Assembly (NCBI GenBank): GCA_020355165.1
Contig: CP070661.1
Coordinates: forward strand, 2,673,453-2,724,077
DNA: 50,625 nt
Origin: Burkholderiales bacterium
GTDB taxonomy: Bacteria; Pseudomonadota; Gammaproteobacteria; Burkholderiales; Burkholderiaceae_F
Direction: 5' to 3'
Shown one piece after another: positions 37,453 through 47,026 of this stretch. The notes under the pieces are model-generated. The model had not been told where the DNA came from. It searched no databases and saw nothing but the letters and a program-made list of their open reading frames with translations. Each line of letters begins with the position of its first letter. Within the stretch, counting starts at the first letter, position 1. The position numbers and the translations under genes are program-made.

Positions 37453-38292
37453 TCAGGCGGCGACGCCGGCGAATACCTGCTGCGCGAAGGCAGCGAGTGC
37501 GCGCCGCACGCCGTCCGGATTCTCGGCCATCATCGCGTGGCCGGTCGCCGGCAGCGTCACGACCTGCGGCTTCGCGCAGGCTTCGATCAGCGACTGTGCG
37601 GCCTTCGGCGGCGTCATCTGGTCGCGGCCGCCGAGGATGAACAGCGCCGGGCACTGCAGCGCGCGCGCGGCATCGAGCGCGCCGTCGTAGGCGTTGCAGG
37701 CGGCGAAGTCGGTCGGCAGCACGTCGGCGCCGTTGACCGCGGCGAGCCGCTGCATCAGGCGCAGGTTCTGCCAGACGACGTTGAATCCCGGCGCCGGGTT
37801 GCCGGGGCGCGCCGCGAACGGCGCCACCACCGGGCTGTGCGACCAGACGTTGATCATGTCCATCGCCGTCGGCGGATCGTCACGGGTGGCGGCCAGCAGG
37901 GCGTCGGCGACGCGCATCGGCGCCGCCGTGCCGAGCAGGGCCACGCCGGCCACGCGGGCCGGCAGCCGCCGCGCAACCTCGAGCGCGATCAGCGAGCCCA
38001 TGCTGTGGCCGGCGAGCAGCAGGCGCGGGCTGGCCAGAGGCGCCAGCGCCGCGGCGACCTGCTCGGCGATCCGCTCGACCGTGCGCGCCGGCGGTCCTTC
38101 GCTGCGGCCGTGGCCGGGCAGGTCGAGCGCCAGCACCGCGCAGCCGTGGTGCGCGAGGTAGCGCGACTGCAGGATCCACACGCTGTGGTCGTGCTGCGCG
38201 CCGTGGACGAACACCACGCAGGGCAGGCGCGGGTCGAAAGGCTTGCCGCCGGTGTAGGCGTACAGGCGGCTGCCGGGCAGGCCGAGGAACAC
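37453..38292 (-). CDS. Alpha/beta hydrolase
   Basis: A 279-residue alpha/beta hydrolase. Oxyanion strand VVFVHGAQHDHSVW (residues 26-39), nucleophile elbow LLAGHSMGSLIAL (about 93-105), Asp in LGGRDQMTPP and His in ATGHAMMAEN complete the triad. The start is a GTG that directly follows the metY stop (TGA then GTG with no gap), so translation is probably coupled to metY. No signal peptide. Substrate unknown; the coupling to MetY recalls the homoserine acyltransferase/hydrolase fold, but the sequence is not MetX-like (about 100 residues shorter). Confidence 0.88.
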   Translation of the reverse strand: MFLGLPGSRLYAYTGGKPFDPRLPCVVFVHGAQHDHSVWILQSRYLAHHGCAVLALDLPGHGRSEGPPARTVERIAEQVAAALAPLASPRLLLAGHSMGSLIALEVARRLPARVAGVALLGTAAPMRVADALLAATRDDPPTAMDMINVWSHSPVVAPFAARPGNPAPGFNVVWQNLRLMQRLAAVNGADVLPTDFAACNAYDGALDAARALQCPALFILGGRDQMTPPKAAQSLIEACAKPQVVTLPATGHAMMAENPDGVRRALAAFAQQVFAGVAA

Positions 38293-39585
38293 TCACTTCA
38301 CCTTGGCGGCGAGCTTCAGGGCACGGCCGAGGTCGTCGAGCAGATCGGCCGGGTCCTCCAGCCCGATCGACAGCCGGATCGTTCCCTGCGTGATTCCGGC
38401 CGCGGCCAGCTCGTCGTCGGGCACGCGGAAGTGCGTCGTCGAGGCCGGGTGGATCACCAGCGACTTGGCATCGCCGACATTGGCCAGGTGCGAGAACACC
38501 TGCAGCGACTCGACGAAGCGCCGCCCCGCGGCCCGCGAGCCCTTCAGGTTGAAGCTGAACACCGCGCCGCAGCCCTTCGGCAGCAGCCGCTGTGCCAGCG
38601 CGTGGTCCGGATGCGATGGCAGCTCCGGATAGGCGATCGATTCGATCTGCGGGTGGGCGGCGAGGAACGCCACCACCCGGCGGGCGTTCTCGACGTGTCG
38701 CGCCATCCTCAGCGGCAGCGTCTCCAGTCCCTGCAGCAGCAGGAAAGCGGTGTGCGGGCTCATGCAGGCGCCGAAGTCGCGCAGACCCTCGCGGCGGGCG
38801 CGCAGCAGGAACGGCGCCACCGTGCTCTCGTCGGCAAAGGTCATGCCGTGGAAGCCCTCGTAGGGCCGCGTCAGCAGCTCGAACCTGCCGCTCGCCTGCC
38901 AGTCGAAGCGGCCGCTGTCGACCAGCACGCCGCCGACGGCGGTGCCGTGGCCGCCGATGAACTTGGTGGCCGAGTGGTAGACGAGGTCGGCGCCGAGCTC
39001 CGCCGGCTGCATCAGGTACGGCGTGGTGAAGGTGCTGTCGACCAGCAGCGGCAGGCCGTGCGCGTGCGCCAGTGCCGACACCGCAGGCACGTCGAGCACG
39101 TCGAGCCCGGGGTTGCCGAGCGTCTCGCCGAACAGCAGGCGGGTCATCGGGCGGACGGCGCCGCGCCAGGCGTCCAGGTCGCGCGGGTCGACGAACGTCG
39201 TCTCGATGCCGAAGCGCTTCAGCGTGTAGGCGAGCAGGTTGTGCGAGCCGCCGTACAGCGCGCGGCTGGCGACGATGTGCGAGCCGGCGTCCATCAGCGT
39301 GGCGATCGCCAGGTGCAGCGCCGCCTGGCCGCTGGCGGTGGCGATCGCGCCGACCCCCCGCTCGAGCGCCGCGACGCGCTCCTCGAACACCGCCACCGTC
39401 GGGTTGGAGATGCGCGAGTAGACGTGGCCGGCGCGCTCCATGTTGAACAGCGACGCGGCGTGCTCCGAGTCGTCGAAGCAGAACGAGGTGGTGGCGTAGA
39501 TCGGCACCGCGCGGCTGCCGGTGGCGGTGTCCGGAGCCTGGCCGGCGTGCAGCGCCAGCGTGTCGAAGCCGGGGTATCTGCTCAT
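38293..39585 (-). CDS. metY: O-acetylhomoserine sulfhydrylase (MetY type)
   Basis: A 430-residue PLP enzyme matching MetY length. Visible: [11 protein letters not shown] at the N-terminus, [52 protein letters not shown], the Schiff-base Lys in [13 protein letters not shown] and [11 protein letters not shown]. MetY makes homocysteine (or methionine with methanethiol) from O-acetylhomoserine and sulfide. The start at 39585 ([15 protein letters not shown]) fits the family; a longer frame to 39675 has no support. First gene of the MetY-hydrolase-LysE operon, divergent from pip. Confidence 0.92.
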   Translation of the reverse strand: MSRYPGFDTLALHAGQAPDTATGSRAVPIYATTSFCFDDSEHAASLFNMERAGHVYSRISNPTVAVFEERVAALERGVGAIATASGQAALHLAIATLMDAGSHIVASRALYGGSHNLLAYTLKRFGIETTFVDPRDLDAWRGAVRPMTRLLFGETLGNPGLDVLDVPAVSALAHAHGLPLLVDSTFTTPYLMQPAELGADLVYHSATKFIGGHGTAVGGVLVDSGRFDWQASGRFELLTRPYEGFHGMTFADESTVAPFLLRARREGLRDFGACMSPHTAFLLLQGLETLPLRMARHVENARRVVAFLAAHPQIESIAYPELPSHPDHALAQRLLPKGCGAVFSFNLKGSRAAGRRFVESLQVFSHLANVGDAKSLVIHPASTTHFRVPDDELAAAGITQGTIRLSIGLEDPADLLDDLGRALKLAAKVK

Positions 39586-39664
39586 GGCGGAAGGACGTGA
39601 GGACGGGACGGCGATCGCCGGCCTGGATCGGGCGGTCCGGTCCAGGCGCGACGGGGGCCGACGG

Positions 39665-39670
39665 CATAAT
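39665..39670 (+). promoter_or_regulatory. Candidate -10 box (CATAAT) directly before pip
   Basis: CATAAT ends 7 nt before the ATG at 39678, the usual distance to a transcription start, with no ribosome binding site; a leaderless mRNA is suggested. Confidence 0.42.
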
Positions 39671-39677
39671 GCCACGC

Positions 39678-40640
39678 ATGGACATGCGGTCCGACCTGCG
39701 AGCCGAGCTGTACCCCGCGCTGGAGCCCTACGACCAGGGCATGCTCGCGCTCGACGGCGTGCACACGATGTACTGGGAGACCTGCGGCAATCCGCTCGGC
39801 GTGCCGGTGCTGTTCCTGCACGGCGGACCGGGCGGCGGCTGCTCGGTCGAGCACCGCCGCTTCTTCGACCCCGCGGTGTTCCGCATCGTCCTGTTCGACC
39901 AGCGCGGCGCCGGCAACTCGACGCCGCTCGGCGAGGCGCTCGACAACTCCACCGGCCACCTGTTGCGCGACATCGAGACGCTGCGCGAGTACCTCGGCGT
40001 GAAGCGGTGGCTGGTGTTCGGCGGCTCGTGGGGCAGCACGCTGGCGCTGGCCTACGGCGAGGAGTATCCGCAGCGCTGCCTCGGCTTCGTGCTGCGCGGC
40101 GTCTTTCTCGGCCGGCCGGCCGAGATCCGCTGGTTCATGTACGGACTGCGCCGGGTGTTCCCCGAGGCATGGCGCCGCTTTGCCGGGATGCTGCCTGCCG
40201 CCGAGCGCGACGACCTGCTGGGCGGCTACCTGAAGCGGCTGTTCCATGACGACGCGCGGGTGCACGTGCCGTTCGCCCGCGCCTGGAGCGAGTACGAGGC
40301 CAGCTGCTCGACCCTGCTGCCGAACGCGGAGATGGCCAAGCAGTACAGCGAGGAGTCGATCGGCCTGGCACGGCTCGAGGCGCACTACTTCGCGCACCAG
40401 TGCTTCCTGACGCCGGAGCAGCTGCTGACCGGCCTGCACCGGATCCGTCACCTGCCGGCGTCGATCGTGCACGGCCGCTACGACATGATCTGCCCGATCG
40501 CCAGCGCCGACGAGCTGGCGCGGGCCTGGCCGGACGCCCGCTACGAGGTCGTGCCCGACGGCGGCCACTCGGTCTGGGAGCCGCCGATGAGGGCCGCGGT
40601 GGTCCGCGAAGTGGAGCGGTTCAAGCACCTGCTCTCCTGA
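39678..40640 (+). CDS. pip: Prolyl iminopeptidase
   Basis: A 320-residue alpha/beta hydrolase that removes N-terminal proline from peptides in the cytoplasm. Hallmarks: FLHGGPGGGCS (oxyanion), LFDQRGAGNSTP, nucleophile elbow FGGSWGSTLALAY, Asp in HGRYDMICP, His in GGHSVWEP near the end. Start candidates are ATG at 39669, 39678 and 39684; 39678 is chosen because the -10-like box ends 7 nt before it and overlaps 39669. Length is normal. Probably monocistronic. Confidence 0.93.
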   Translation: MDMRSDLRAELYPALEPYDQGMLALDGVHTMYWETCGNPLGVPVLFLHGGPGGGCSVEHRRFFDPAVFRIVLFDQRGAGNSTPLGEALDNSTGHLLRDIETLREYLGVKRWLVFGGSWGSTLALAYGEEYPQRCLGFVLRGVFLGRPAEIRWFMYGLRRVFPEAWRRFAGMLPAAERDDLLGGYLKRLFHDDARVHVPFARAWSEYEASCSTLLPNAEMAKQYSEESIGLARLEAHYFAHQCFLTPEQLLTGLHRIRHLPASIVHGRYDMICPIASADELARAWPDARYEVVPDGGHSVWEPPMRAAVVREVERFKHLLS

Positions 40641-40759
40641 TGCCGTGCCTGCCGCCGGCCGGCGCGGCCGCCGTCGTGTCCGCTGTGGCGCGGACTGGCC
40701 AGGCGCCGCGCTAGGCCGTACGCCCGTCGCCCGGATGGAACATCTGCGGCAATCCTGGC

Positions 40760-40787
40760 TTGCCGCGGCGCCGTTGCGGGTTAGCAT
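40760..40787 (+). promoter_or_regulatory. Promoter for the CBS protein/amine oxidase pair
   Basis: TTGCCG (40760-40765), 16-nt spacer, TAGCAT (40782-40787); predicted start near 40794 gives a leader of about 48 nt that holds a GAGGAG ribosome binding site before the ATG at 40842. Confidence 0.5.
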
Positions 40788-40841
40788 CGAACCACGCCGG
40801 TGCGGCCGGCTCGAGACACGAAGAAGCGAGGAGACACGGCG

Positions 40842-41291
40842 ATGAAGGTGGCGGACATCCTTCGGGTCAAAGGCAGCACGCTGTTCACGGTCACACCGCA
40901 GGCCAGCCTGTGGTCGGCGGTGCAGACGATGGCCGAAAACGACATCGGCTCGGTGGTGGTGATGGACCGCGGCGAGGTGGTCGGCATGCTCACTTTCCGC
41001 GAGGTGCTTGGCCGGGTGCACGACAACGGCGGCGCGGTCGGCGACGGCAGCGTCGGCGCCGCCATGGCGGCGCCGCGGATCGTCAGCCCGGACGCCGACG
41101 TGATGGACCTGCGGCGGATGCTGCTCGAGGAGCACACGCGCTACCTGCCGGTGGTCGACGGCAGGACGCTGATGGGCGTGGTCTCGTTCTACGACGTCGC
41201 CAAGGCGGTGCTCGAGGAGCAGAGCTACGAGAACCGCATGCTCAAGGCGTACATCCGCGACTGGCCGGAGCAGGAGCAGGTAGGCAATTGA
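40842..41291 (+). CDS. Tandem CBS domain protein
   Basis: A 149-residue soluble protein made of one CBS pair: first repeat about residues 10-65 (GSTLFTVTPQASLWSAVQTM, IGSVVVMDRGEVVGMLTFREV), second about 75-130 (RIVSPDADVMDLRRMLLEEHTRYLPVVD, LMGVVSFYDVAKAV). CBS pairs bind adenine nucleotides or SAM and act as energy sensors. GAGGAG precedes the ATG. Its stop overlaps the TTG start of the next gene (TTGA, 41288-41291), so the two are coupled; an association with the amine-oxidase-like protein is inferred. Confidence 0.93.
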   Translation: MKVADILRVKGSTLFTVTPQASLWSAVQTMAENDIGSVVVMDRGEVVGMLTFREVLGRVHDNGGAVGDGSVGAAMAAPRIVSPDADVMDLRRMLLEEHTRYLPVVDGRTLMGVVSFYDVAKAVLEEQSYENRMLKAYIRDWPEQEQVGN

Positions 41292-42286
41292 CGCGGGGCA
41301 GCCGGCTGGCGGTCGTCGGCGCCGGCATCGCCGGACTCGCCTGCGCATGCACCCTGCGTGACGCCGGGGCGAGGGTCGTTGTCTTCGAACGCGAGCCGTG
41401 CCCCGGCGGCCGCGCCGCCACGCTGATCGACGGCGCCGGGCCCTACGACCATGGCGCCCAGTACTTCACCGCCGGCGATGCACGGTTCATCGCCGCGCTG
41501 AAGCGCTGGCAGTCGGCAGGGATCGTGCAGCGCTGGTCCGGCCGCATCCTCGCCTTCGAGGACGGCTCGATGCGGGACAAAACCGACTCGGCCGAGCGTT
41601 TCGTCGGTGTGCCCGGCATGCGCCGCCTCGGCGTGCGCATGGCGGAGGGGCTCGACGTGCGTTACTCGACGCCGGTCGCACGCCTGCGGCGCGCGGCCGA
41701 CGGGTGGCACCTGCACGGCGAAGGGCAGGAGGAGGGCAGCCTGGGGCCGTTCGACGCCGTGCTGCTCGCGGTGCCTTCGCCGGTTGCCGCATCGCTGCTG
41801 GCCGGGCTGACCAGCCTGGCCGAGGTCGCCGCGTCGGTGAACTGGGACCCGTGCTGGGCGGCGACGATGGCGCTGGCACAGCGCAGCGGCGCCGGCTTCG
41901 ACGGCGCCTTCGTCAACGATGACCCGATCCTCGGCTGGGTGGCCCTGGACAGCGCCAAGCCGCGGCGCGGTCAGGTCGACGGCGTGGCCGAACGCTGGGT
42001 GCTGCACGCCCGGCCGCAGTGGTCGCAGCGCTACGGCGAACTGCACCAGCAGGACGTCGCGCACTGGCTGGTTCGCTCGCTTGCGGCGCGCCTGCGCCGC
42101 AATCTCGCGCCACTGCAGGCGCGGGCATTTCGCTGGCCGCATGCGACGCCGGTCAATCCGCTGCCGCAGCCGTTCCTGTGGGACGAGGGGCGACGCCTCG
42201 GCACGGCCGGCGACTGGTGCGGCGGGCCGCGCATCGAGGGGGCCTACCTGTCCGGGCTGTCGCTCGCCGAGGCGGTGCTGCGCTAG
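41288..42286 (+). CDS. FAD-dependent amine oxidase, renalase-like
   Basis: A 332-residue flavoprotein with a classical Rossmann FAD motif at the very start ([21 protein letters not shown], residues 7-27), [15 protein letters not shown], and [10 protein letters not shown], which is typical of bacterial renalase-like NAD(P)/FAD-dependent oxidoreductases. The C-terminal FAD contact is [16 protein letters not shown]. The start is TTG at 41288, within the stop of the CBS gene; no ATG or GTG lies before the FAD motif. Renalases oxidise off-pathway NAD(P)H isomers; that function here is by family only. Confidence 0.87.
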   Translation: MTRGSRLAVVGAGIAGLACACTLRDAGARVVVFEREPCPGGRAATLIDGAGPYDHGAQYFTAGDARFIAALKRWQSAGIVQRWSGRILAFEDGSMRDKTDSAERFVGVPGMRRLGVRMAEGLDVRYSTPVARLRRAADGWHLHGEGQEEGSLGPFDAVLLAVPSPVAASLLAGLTSLAEVAASVNWDPCWAATMALAQRSGAGFDGAFVNDDPILGWVALDSAKPRRGQVDGVAERWVLHARPQWSQRYGELHQQDVAHWLVRSLAARLRRNLAPLQARAFRWPHATPVNPLPQPFLWDEGRRLGTAGDWCGGPRIEGAYLSGLSLAEAVLR

Positions 42287-42311
42287 CGGCAGGCCGGCGG
42301 GGGCGGGACCG

Positions 42312-42317
42312 TACAAT
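42312..42317 (+). promoter_or_regulatory. Candidate -10 box (TACAAT) directly before aroC
   Basis: TACAAT ends 9 nt before the ATG at 42327; the mRNA would have a leader of only a few nucleotides and no ribosome binding site. Confidence 0.45.
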
Positions 42318-42326
42318 CCTCGCGCC

Positions 42327-43424
42327 ATGTCCGGTTCGACCTTCGGCCGCCTGTTTTGCGTCACCAACTTCGGCGAATCGCACGGGCCGGCGATCGGCTG
42401 CGTGATCGACGGCTGCCCGCCCGGGCTGCCGCTTGCCGCCGAGGACATGCAGCCCGACCTCGACCGGCGCAAGCCCGGCACTTCCCGCCACGTGACGCAG
42501 CGGCGCGAATCGGACCGGGTCGAGATTGTCTCGGGCGTTTTCCGCGGCGAAACCACCGGCACGCCGATCGCACTGCTGATCCGCAACGAGGACCAGCGCT
42601 CGAGCGACTACGACGATCTGCTCGACACCTTCCGGCCCGGCCACGCCGACTACACCTACTGGCGCAAGTACGGCCGCCGCGATCCGCGCGGCGGCGGGCG
42701 CTCGTCGGCACGGCTGACCGCGCCGATGGTGGCCGCCGGGGCGGTGGCGAGGAAGTGGCTGCGCCTGCACCACGGCACGGTGATCCGCGGCTGCATGCAG
42801 CAGCTCGGACCGATCGAGATCCCGTTCGTCGCCTGGGAGGACGCCGAGTCGAACGCGTTCTTCGCGCCCGATGCGGCGATCGTGCCGCGGCTCGAGGAGC
42901 ACGTGGACGCGCTGCGCCGAAGCGGCGATTCCTGCGGCGCGCGAATCCGCGTCAGCGCCGCCGGCGTGCCGGTCGGGCTCGGCAGTCCGCTGTACGACAA
43001 GCTCGACGCCGACATCGCCTACGCAATGATGGGCATCAACGCCGTGAAAGGGGTCGAGATCGGTGCCGGCTTCGGCGCCGTGACCCAGCTCGGCTCGCAG
43101 CACGGCGACGAACTGCTGCCGCAGGGCTTTGCCAGCAACCACGCCGGCGGCGTGCTCGGCGGCATCTCCACCGGCCAGGACATCGAGGTCTCGCTGGCGA
43201 TCAAGCCCACCTCGAGCATCCGCCTGCCGCGCCGTTCGATCAACGCGCGCAACGAAGCGGTCACCGTCGCCACGCACGGCCGGCATGACCCCTGCGTCGG
43301 CATCCGGGCGACGCCGATCGCCGAGGCGATGCTGGCGCTGGTGCTGATCGACCATGCCCTGATCCATCGCGCGCAGAACGGCGACGTGCGGCACGCGACC
43401 CCGCCGATCCCGTCCCGTTCCTGA
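42327..43424 (+). CDS. aroC: Chorismate synthase
   Basis: A 365-residue enzyme of the shikimate pathway (EPSP to chorismate, reduced FMN needed). All three family signatures are visible: [18 protein letters not shown] (residues 16-33), [14 protein letters not shown] (about 117-130) and a C-terminal [21 protein letters not shown]. Length is normal. The MFS gene begins 3 nt after its stop on the same strand, an adjacency often found in betaproteobacteria. Confidence 0.98.
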   Translation: MSGSTFGRLFCVTNFGESHGPAIGCVIDGCPPGLPLAAEDMQPDLDRRKPGTSRHVTQRRESDRVEIVSGVFRGETTGTPIALLIRNEDQRSSDYDDLLDTFRPGHADYTYWRKYGRRDPRGGGRSSARLTAPMVAAGAVARKWLRLHHGTVIRGCMQQLGPIEIPFVAWEDAESNAFFAPDAAIVPRLEEHVDALRRSGDSCGARIRVSAAGVPVGLGSPLYDKLDADIAYAMMGINAVKGVEIGAGFGAVTQLGSQHGDELLPQGFASNHAGGVLGGISTGQDIEVSLAIKPTSSIRLPRRSINARNEAVTVATHGRHDPCVGIRATPIAEAMLALVLIDHALIHRAQNGDVRHATPPIPSRS

Positions 43425-43426
43425 CC

Positions 43427-44620
43427 GTGAGCTCGCACGCGGCGCCGGCCTGGCAGCCGTGGCGGATCGGGCTGTTCTTCGCCGCCTACTTCGCCGGCAC
43501 CGGCGTGCTGGCGCCTTACTTCCCGCTGTACCTGGAGCACCGCGGCCTGACGGCGGTGCAGATCGGCGTGGTGATGGCGGTGGCGCAGGGCATGCGCATC
43601 TTCGGCCCGACCGCGTGGGGATGGCTCGCCGATCACACCACCGAGCGGGTGCGCATCCTGCGCTTCACTTCGGTGGCGGCGGCGACCTGCTTCGTGCCGG
43701 TGCTGTTCCCGGGCGGCTTCGGCTACGTGCTGCTGACGATGTTCGCCGTGCACTTCTTCCTGACCGGGCAGATCCCGATCGCCGAGGCGATGACGGCCAC
43801 CCGGCTGCGCGGCGATCCCCAGGCCGCCGCCCGCTACGGCCGGCTGCGCGCCTGGGGCTCGATCAGCTTCGTGGTGGTCGTGCTGGCCACCGGCGCGGCG
43901 CTCGACTGGGCCGGCGTCGGCCTGCAGCCGTGGCTGGTGCTGCTGTTTTTCGCCGGCACCGCCCTGGTGGCGCAGCTGGTGCGCGATGCGCCGCACGCGC
44001 CGCACGGGTCGACGGCGGTGTCGGTGCGGGCGCTGTTCGCCGAGCCGCGGGTGCGCTGGTTCTTCGTCTCGGTGCTGCTGATGATCTTCGCCCACGGCGC
44101 GCTGTACACGTTCTTCTCGCTGCACCTGGCCGCGCTCGGCTACAGCAAGAGCGCGATCGGCGTGTTCTGGGTGCTCGGCGTGATCGTCGAGATCGGCTTC
44201 TTCTTCGTCCAGGGCCGCGTGTTCGCGCGGTTCGACCCGTTCGGCCTGCTGGCGGTCAGCTTCGCGCTGGCGGCGCTGCGCTTCGCCCTGATCGCCGAGT
44301 TCGCCCACGTCGTCGTGCTGCTGGTCGTTGCGCAGGTACTGCACGCCGCGACCTTCGCCGTGCATCACAGCGCCTCGATTCTCACCATCCAGCGCTGGTT
44401 CCACGGCAGCGCCACGGCGCGCGGCCAGGCGCTGTACGTGAGCATCGGCTACGGCGTCGGCGGCACGGCCGGCAGCCTGCTGGCGGCCTGGCTGTGGTCG
44501 GCGCTGGGCCCGCCCGCCGCCTTCCTGTCGAGCAGCGTGGCGGCATTGCTCGGCTGGCTGGCGGTACGGCGGGCACGCGAGCACGACGCCACGCAACGGG
44601 CGCGCGAGGCGGTGGCCTGA
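43427..44620 (+). CDS. MFS transporter (HcaT-like)
   Basis: A 397-residue protein with 12 predicted helices. The N-terminal YFAGTGVLAPYFPLYLEHRGL and the loop WGWLADHTTERVRIL are typical of the MFS_1-like/3-phenylpropionate (HcaT) and nucleoside-transporter-like group; LRAWGSISFVVVV and GYGVGGTAGSLLAAW follow. The solute is unknown; an aromatic acid is a guess from the family. GTG start 3 nt after aroC stop points to translational coupling. It converges with the intradiol dioxygenase gene. Confidence 0.88.
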   Translation: MSSHAAPAWQPWRIGLFFAAYFAGTGVLAPYFPLYLEHRGLTAVQIGVVMAVAQGMRIFGPTAWGWLADHTTERVRILRFTSVAAATCFVPVLFPGGFGYVLLTMFAVHFFLTGQIPIAEAMTATRLRGDPQAAARYGRLRAWGSISFVVVVLATGAALDWAGVGLQPWLVLLFFAGTALVAQLVRDAPHAPHGSTAVSVRALFAEPRVRWFFVSVLLMIFAHGALYTFFSLHLAALGYSKSAIGVFWVLGVIVEIGFFFVQGRVFARFDPFGLLAVSFALAALRFALIAEFAHVVVLLVVAQVLHAATFAVHHSASILTIQRWFHGSATARGQALYVSIGYGVGGTAGSLLAAWLWSALGPPAAFLSSSVAALLGWLAVRRAREHDATQRAREAVA

Positions 44621-44653
44621 GCCGCTGCCGCTCGTCGCGCCGGCCGCGGCGGG

Positions 44654-45343
44654 TCAGGCGAGCCGCAGCTCGGTGGTGGCGGTGACGCGCGTGCCCTGCG
44701 CCAGCGGGTGCCTCGACTCGGTCGGGCCCAGCGTCAGGGTCAGCGCCGCCTGCTCCTCGGGCGACAGCTGGCGGAACAGGAAGTCGCCGGCGTTCGCCGG
44801 TTCCTCCGGCAGGTACAGCTGGGTGGCCAGCGCGCCGCCGCCGCGCCGGGCGACGCGTACGTGGATGTGCGGCGTGCGCCCGGGATAGGGCACCGGCCGG
44901 ATCGTGCGGAAGTGGAAGCGGCCGTCGGCCTCGGTCAGGGCGCGGCCGTAGCCCTGGAAGTGCGGGTCGCGTTCGCTTTCCGCGCCACCGGCAGGATGGT
45001 GGTAGACGGCGTTCGCATCGCACTGCCAGATTTCGACCTCGGCCTGCGCGAGCGGGCGACCGCCGCGGTCGAGCACGCGGCCGGTGAGATACAGCGGCAC
45101 GCCGCGGCCGAGCAGCCGCTCGCCGTCGAAAGCGAGCAGGTCGGCATCGGTCTGCGCCGGCCGTTCGCCGGCATGGCGCGGATAGAAGGGCCCGAGCGAC
45201 TGGCTCGGCGTGCCGCCGCCGGCCGCGGCGTGCGCGGGCGCGAGGGGCACAGCGCCGAGCGCGGAGAGGGCGAAAAGCGCCTGGCGGCGGCGCAGCGTCG
45301 ATGCGTTGTTCGGTCGATTGCTCACGGGTGTCGTCCGCTTCAT
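44654..45343 (-). CDS. Exported intradiol ring-cleavage dioxygenase
   Basis: A 229-residue protein. The N-terminus has [20 protein letters not shown] followed by an Ala-rich cleavage site, a twin-arginine-like signal, as expected for a folded metalloprotein. The catalytic domain keeps the four non-heme Fe(III) ligands of protocatechuate/catechol dioxygenases: Tyr in AVYHHPAG, Tyr in [12 protein letters not shown] and the two His of that same motif. It should cleave catechol-type rings between the hydroxyls, here outside the cytoplasm. Partner subunits are absent. Divergent from leuC, convergent with the MFS gene. Confidence 0.88.
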   Translation of the reverse strand: MKRTTPVSNRPNNASTLRRRQALFALSALGAVPLAPAHAAAGGGTPSQSLGPFYPRHAGERPAQTDADLLAFDGERLLGRGVPLYLTGRVLDRGGRPLAQAEVEIWQCDANAVYHHPAGGAESERDPHFQGYGRALTEADGRFHFRTIRPVPYPGRTPHIHVRVARRGGGALATQLYLPEEPANAGDFLFRQLSPEEQAALTLTLGPTESRHPLAQGTRVTATTELRLA

Positions 45344-45415
45344 GGCAGCAGGTCGGTTGGATGCGCGGCGGCGGCGCAAGTTCCGCAGCCGGACCGAGTC
45401 GATGCCGCAACGCGG

Positions 45416-45421
45416 CATAAT
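45416..45421 (+). promoter_or_regulatory. Candidate -10 box (CATAAT) of the leu operon
   Basis: CATAAT followed by GCGCGC lies 33 nt before the leuC ATG. A -35 is not evident. No leader peptide with Leu codons was found in the short leader, so attenuation of the enteric type is unlikely. Confidence 0.45.
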
Positions 45422-45454
45422 GCGCGCTCCGGTTTCGCACCGCCGATTCGAGCG

Positions 45455-46876
45455 ATGGCGCAGACGCTCTACGACAAGCTGTGGGACGCGCACGTCGTGC
45501 ATGTCGAGGAAGACGGCACGACGGTGCTGTACATCGACCGCCACCTGGTGCACGAGGTGACCAGCCCGCAGGCGTTCGAGGGTCTGCGGCTGGCCGGGCG
45601 CATGCCCTGGCGCATCGGTTCGGTGGTGGCCACGGCCGACCACAACACGCCCACTGACGGCTGGGAGCGCGGCTACGACGGCATCACCGACCCGATCTCG
45701 CGCGAGCAGGTCGTCACCCTGGATGCCAACATCCGCGAGTTCGGCGCCGCCGCCTACTTCCCCTTCCTCGACCGACGGCAGGGCATCGTCCACGTGATCG
45801 GGCCGGAGCAGGGCGCCACGCTGCCCGGGATGACGGTGGTCTGCGGCGACTCGCACACCAGCACGCACGGCGCCTTCGGCGCGCTGGCCTTCGGCATCGG
45901 CACCAGCGAGGTCGAGCACGTGCTCGCCACGCAGACGCTGCTGATCAAGAAGGCGAAGAACATGCGTGTCCGGGTCGAAGGCAGGCTGCCGTTCGGCTGC
46001 ACCGCCAAGGACATCGTGCTGGCGGTGATCGGCCGCATCGGCACCGCCGGCGGCACCGGCTATGCGATCGAGTTCGCCGGCTCGGCGATCGAGGCGCTGT
46101 CGATGGAAGGCCGGATGACCGTGTGCAACATGGCGATCGAGGCCGGAGCACGGGCCGGCATGGTCGCGGTCGACGGCAAGACGATCGACTACGTCAGGGA
46201 CCGGCCGTTCGCGCCGGCCGGCGCGCTGTGGGAACAGGCGGTCGAGCACTGGCGCACGCTGCGCTCCGATCCCGGGGCGCGCTTCGACGCCGAGGTCGAG
46301 CTGCGCGCCGAGACGCTCAAGCCACAGGTGACCTGGGGCACCTCGCCCGAGATGGTGGCGACCATCGACGATCGCGTGCCGGATCCGGACGCCGAGAAGG
46401 ATCCGACCCGCCGCGAGGGCATCGAGCGGGCGCTCAGGTACATGGGCCTGAAGCCCAACACGCCGATCGCCGAGATCCGCGTCGACAAGGTCTTCATCGG
46501 CTCGTGCACCAACTCGCGCATCGAGGACCTGCGCGAGGCGGCGTGGGTGGTCAGGCGGCTGGGCAAGCGGGTGGCGCCGAACGTCAGGCTGGCGATGGTC
46601 GTTCCCGGCTCCGGGCTGGTGAAGGCGCAGGCCGAAGCCGAGGGGCTGGACGCGATCTTCCGCGCCGCCGGCTTCGACTGGCGCGAGCCCGGCTGCTCGA
46701 TGTGCCTGGCGATGAATGCCGACCGGCTCGAGCCGGGCGAGCGCTGCGCTTCGACCAGCAACCGCAATTTCGAGGGCCGGCAGGGCGCGGGCGGCCGCAC
46801 CCATCTCGTTTCGCCGGCAATGGCCGCCGCGGCGGCCATCGAAGGGCATTTCGCTGACGTCAGGAGACTGCAGTGA
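45455..46876 (+). CDS. leuC: 3-isopropylmalate dehydratase large subunit
   Basis: A 473-residue aconitase-family protein for leucine synthesis (2- to 3-isopropylmalate) with LeuD. 4Fe-4S ligands are in [11 protein letters not shown] and [18 protein letters not shown] and [12 protein letters not shown] are active-site segments. Length is normal. First gene of leuC-entericidin-leuD-leuB-asd; its TGA overlaps the GTG of the entericidin gene (GTGA). Confidence 0.98.
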   Translation: MAQTLYDKLWDAHVVHVEEDGTTVLYIDRHLVHEVTSPQAFEGLRLAGRMPWRIGSVVATADHNTPTDGWERGYDGITDPISREQVVTLDANIREFGAAAYFPFLDRRQGIVHVIGPEQGATLPGMTVVCGDSHTSTHGAFGALAFGIGTSEVEHVLATQTLLIKKAKNMRVRVEGRLPFGCTAKDIVLAVIGRIGTAGGTGYAIEFAGSAIEALSMEGRMTVCNMAIEAGARAGMVAVDGKTIDYVRDRPFAPAGALWEQAVEHWRTLRSDPGARFDAEVELRAETLKPQVTWGTSPEMVATIDDRVPDPDAEKDPTRREGIERALRYMGLKPNTPIAEIRVDKVFIGSCTNSRIEDLREAAWVVRRLGKRVAPNVRLAMVVPGSGLVKAQAEAEGLDAIFRAAGFDWREPGCSMCLAMNADRLEPGERCASTSNRNFEGRQGAGGRTHLVSPAMAAAAAIEGHFADVRRLQ

Positions 46877-47019
46877 CGGCATTGAGGAAGCTGTTCGTCG
46901 TCATCGCCGCCGTCGCCGCGGTGGCCGGCTGCAACACGATTTCCGGCATCGGCAAGGACATCGAAGCCGCCGGAGCCGCGGTCGACAAGGCCGCGACCCA
47001 AACCAAGAAGAAGATGTAG
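46873..47019 (+). CDS. Entericidin A/B family lipoprotein
   Basis: A 48-residue lipoprotein: MTALRKLF, hydrophobic segment, lipobox VAGC (Cys at residue 20), then [20 protein letters not shown] and a Lys-rich end. This is the entericidin pattern (small membrane lipoproteins, in E. coli linked to lysis/antidote function). It starts with GTG inside the leuC stop and ends 7 nt before leuD, so it is embedded in the operon. This placement is seen in many betaproteobacteria and its meaning for leucine synthesis is unknown. Confidence 0.9.
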   Translation: MTALRKLFVVIAAVAAVAGCNTISGIGKDIEAAGAAVDKAATQTKKKM

Positions 47020-47026
47020 GTCCGCC

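Noticed and set aside
37537-39600. A 687-codon plus-strand frame across the hydrolase and MetY genes
   Set aside because: No domain, strongly biased composition, no ribosome binding site; MetY and the hydrolase with catalytic residues lie on the other strand.
45344-45454. Leucine attenuator leader peptide before leuC
   Set aside because: No short frame with consecutive Leu codons and no terminator/antiterminator pair lies between the -10-like box and the start codon.
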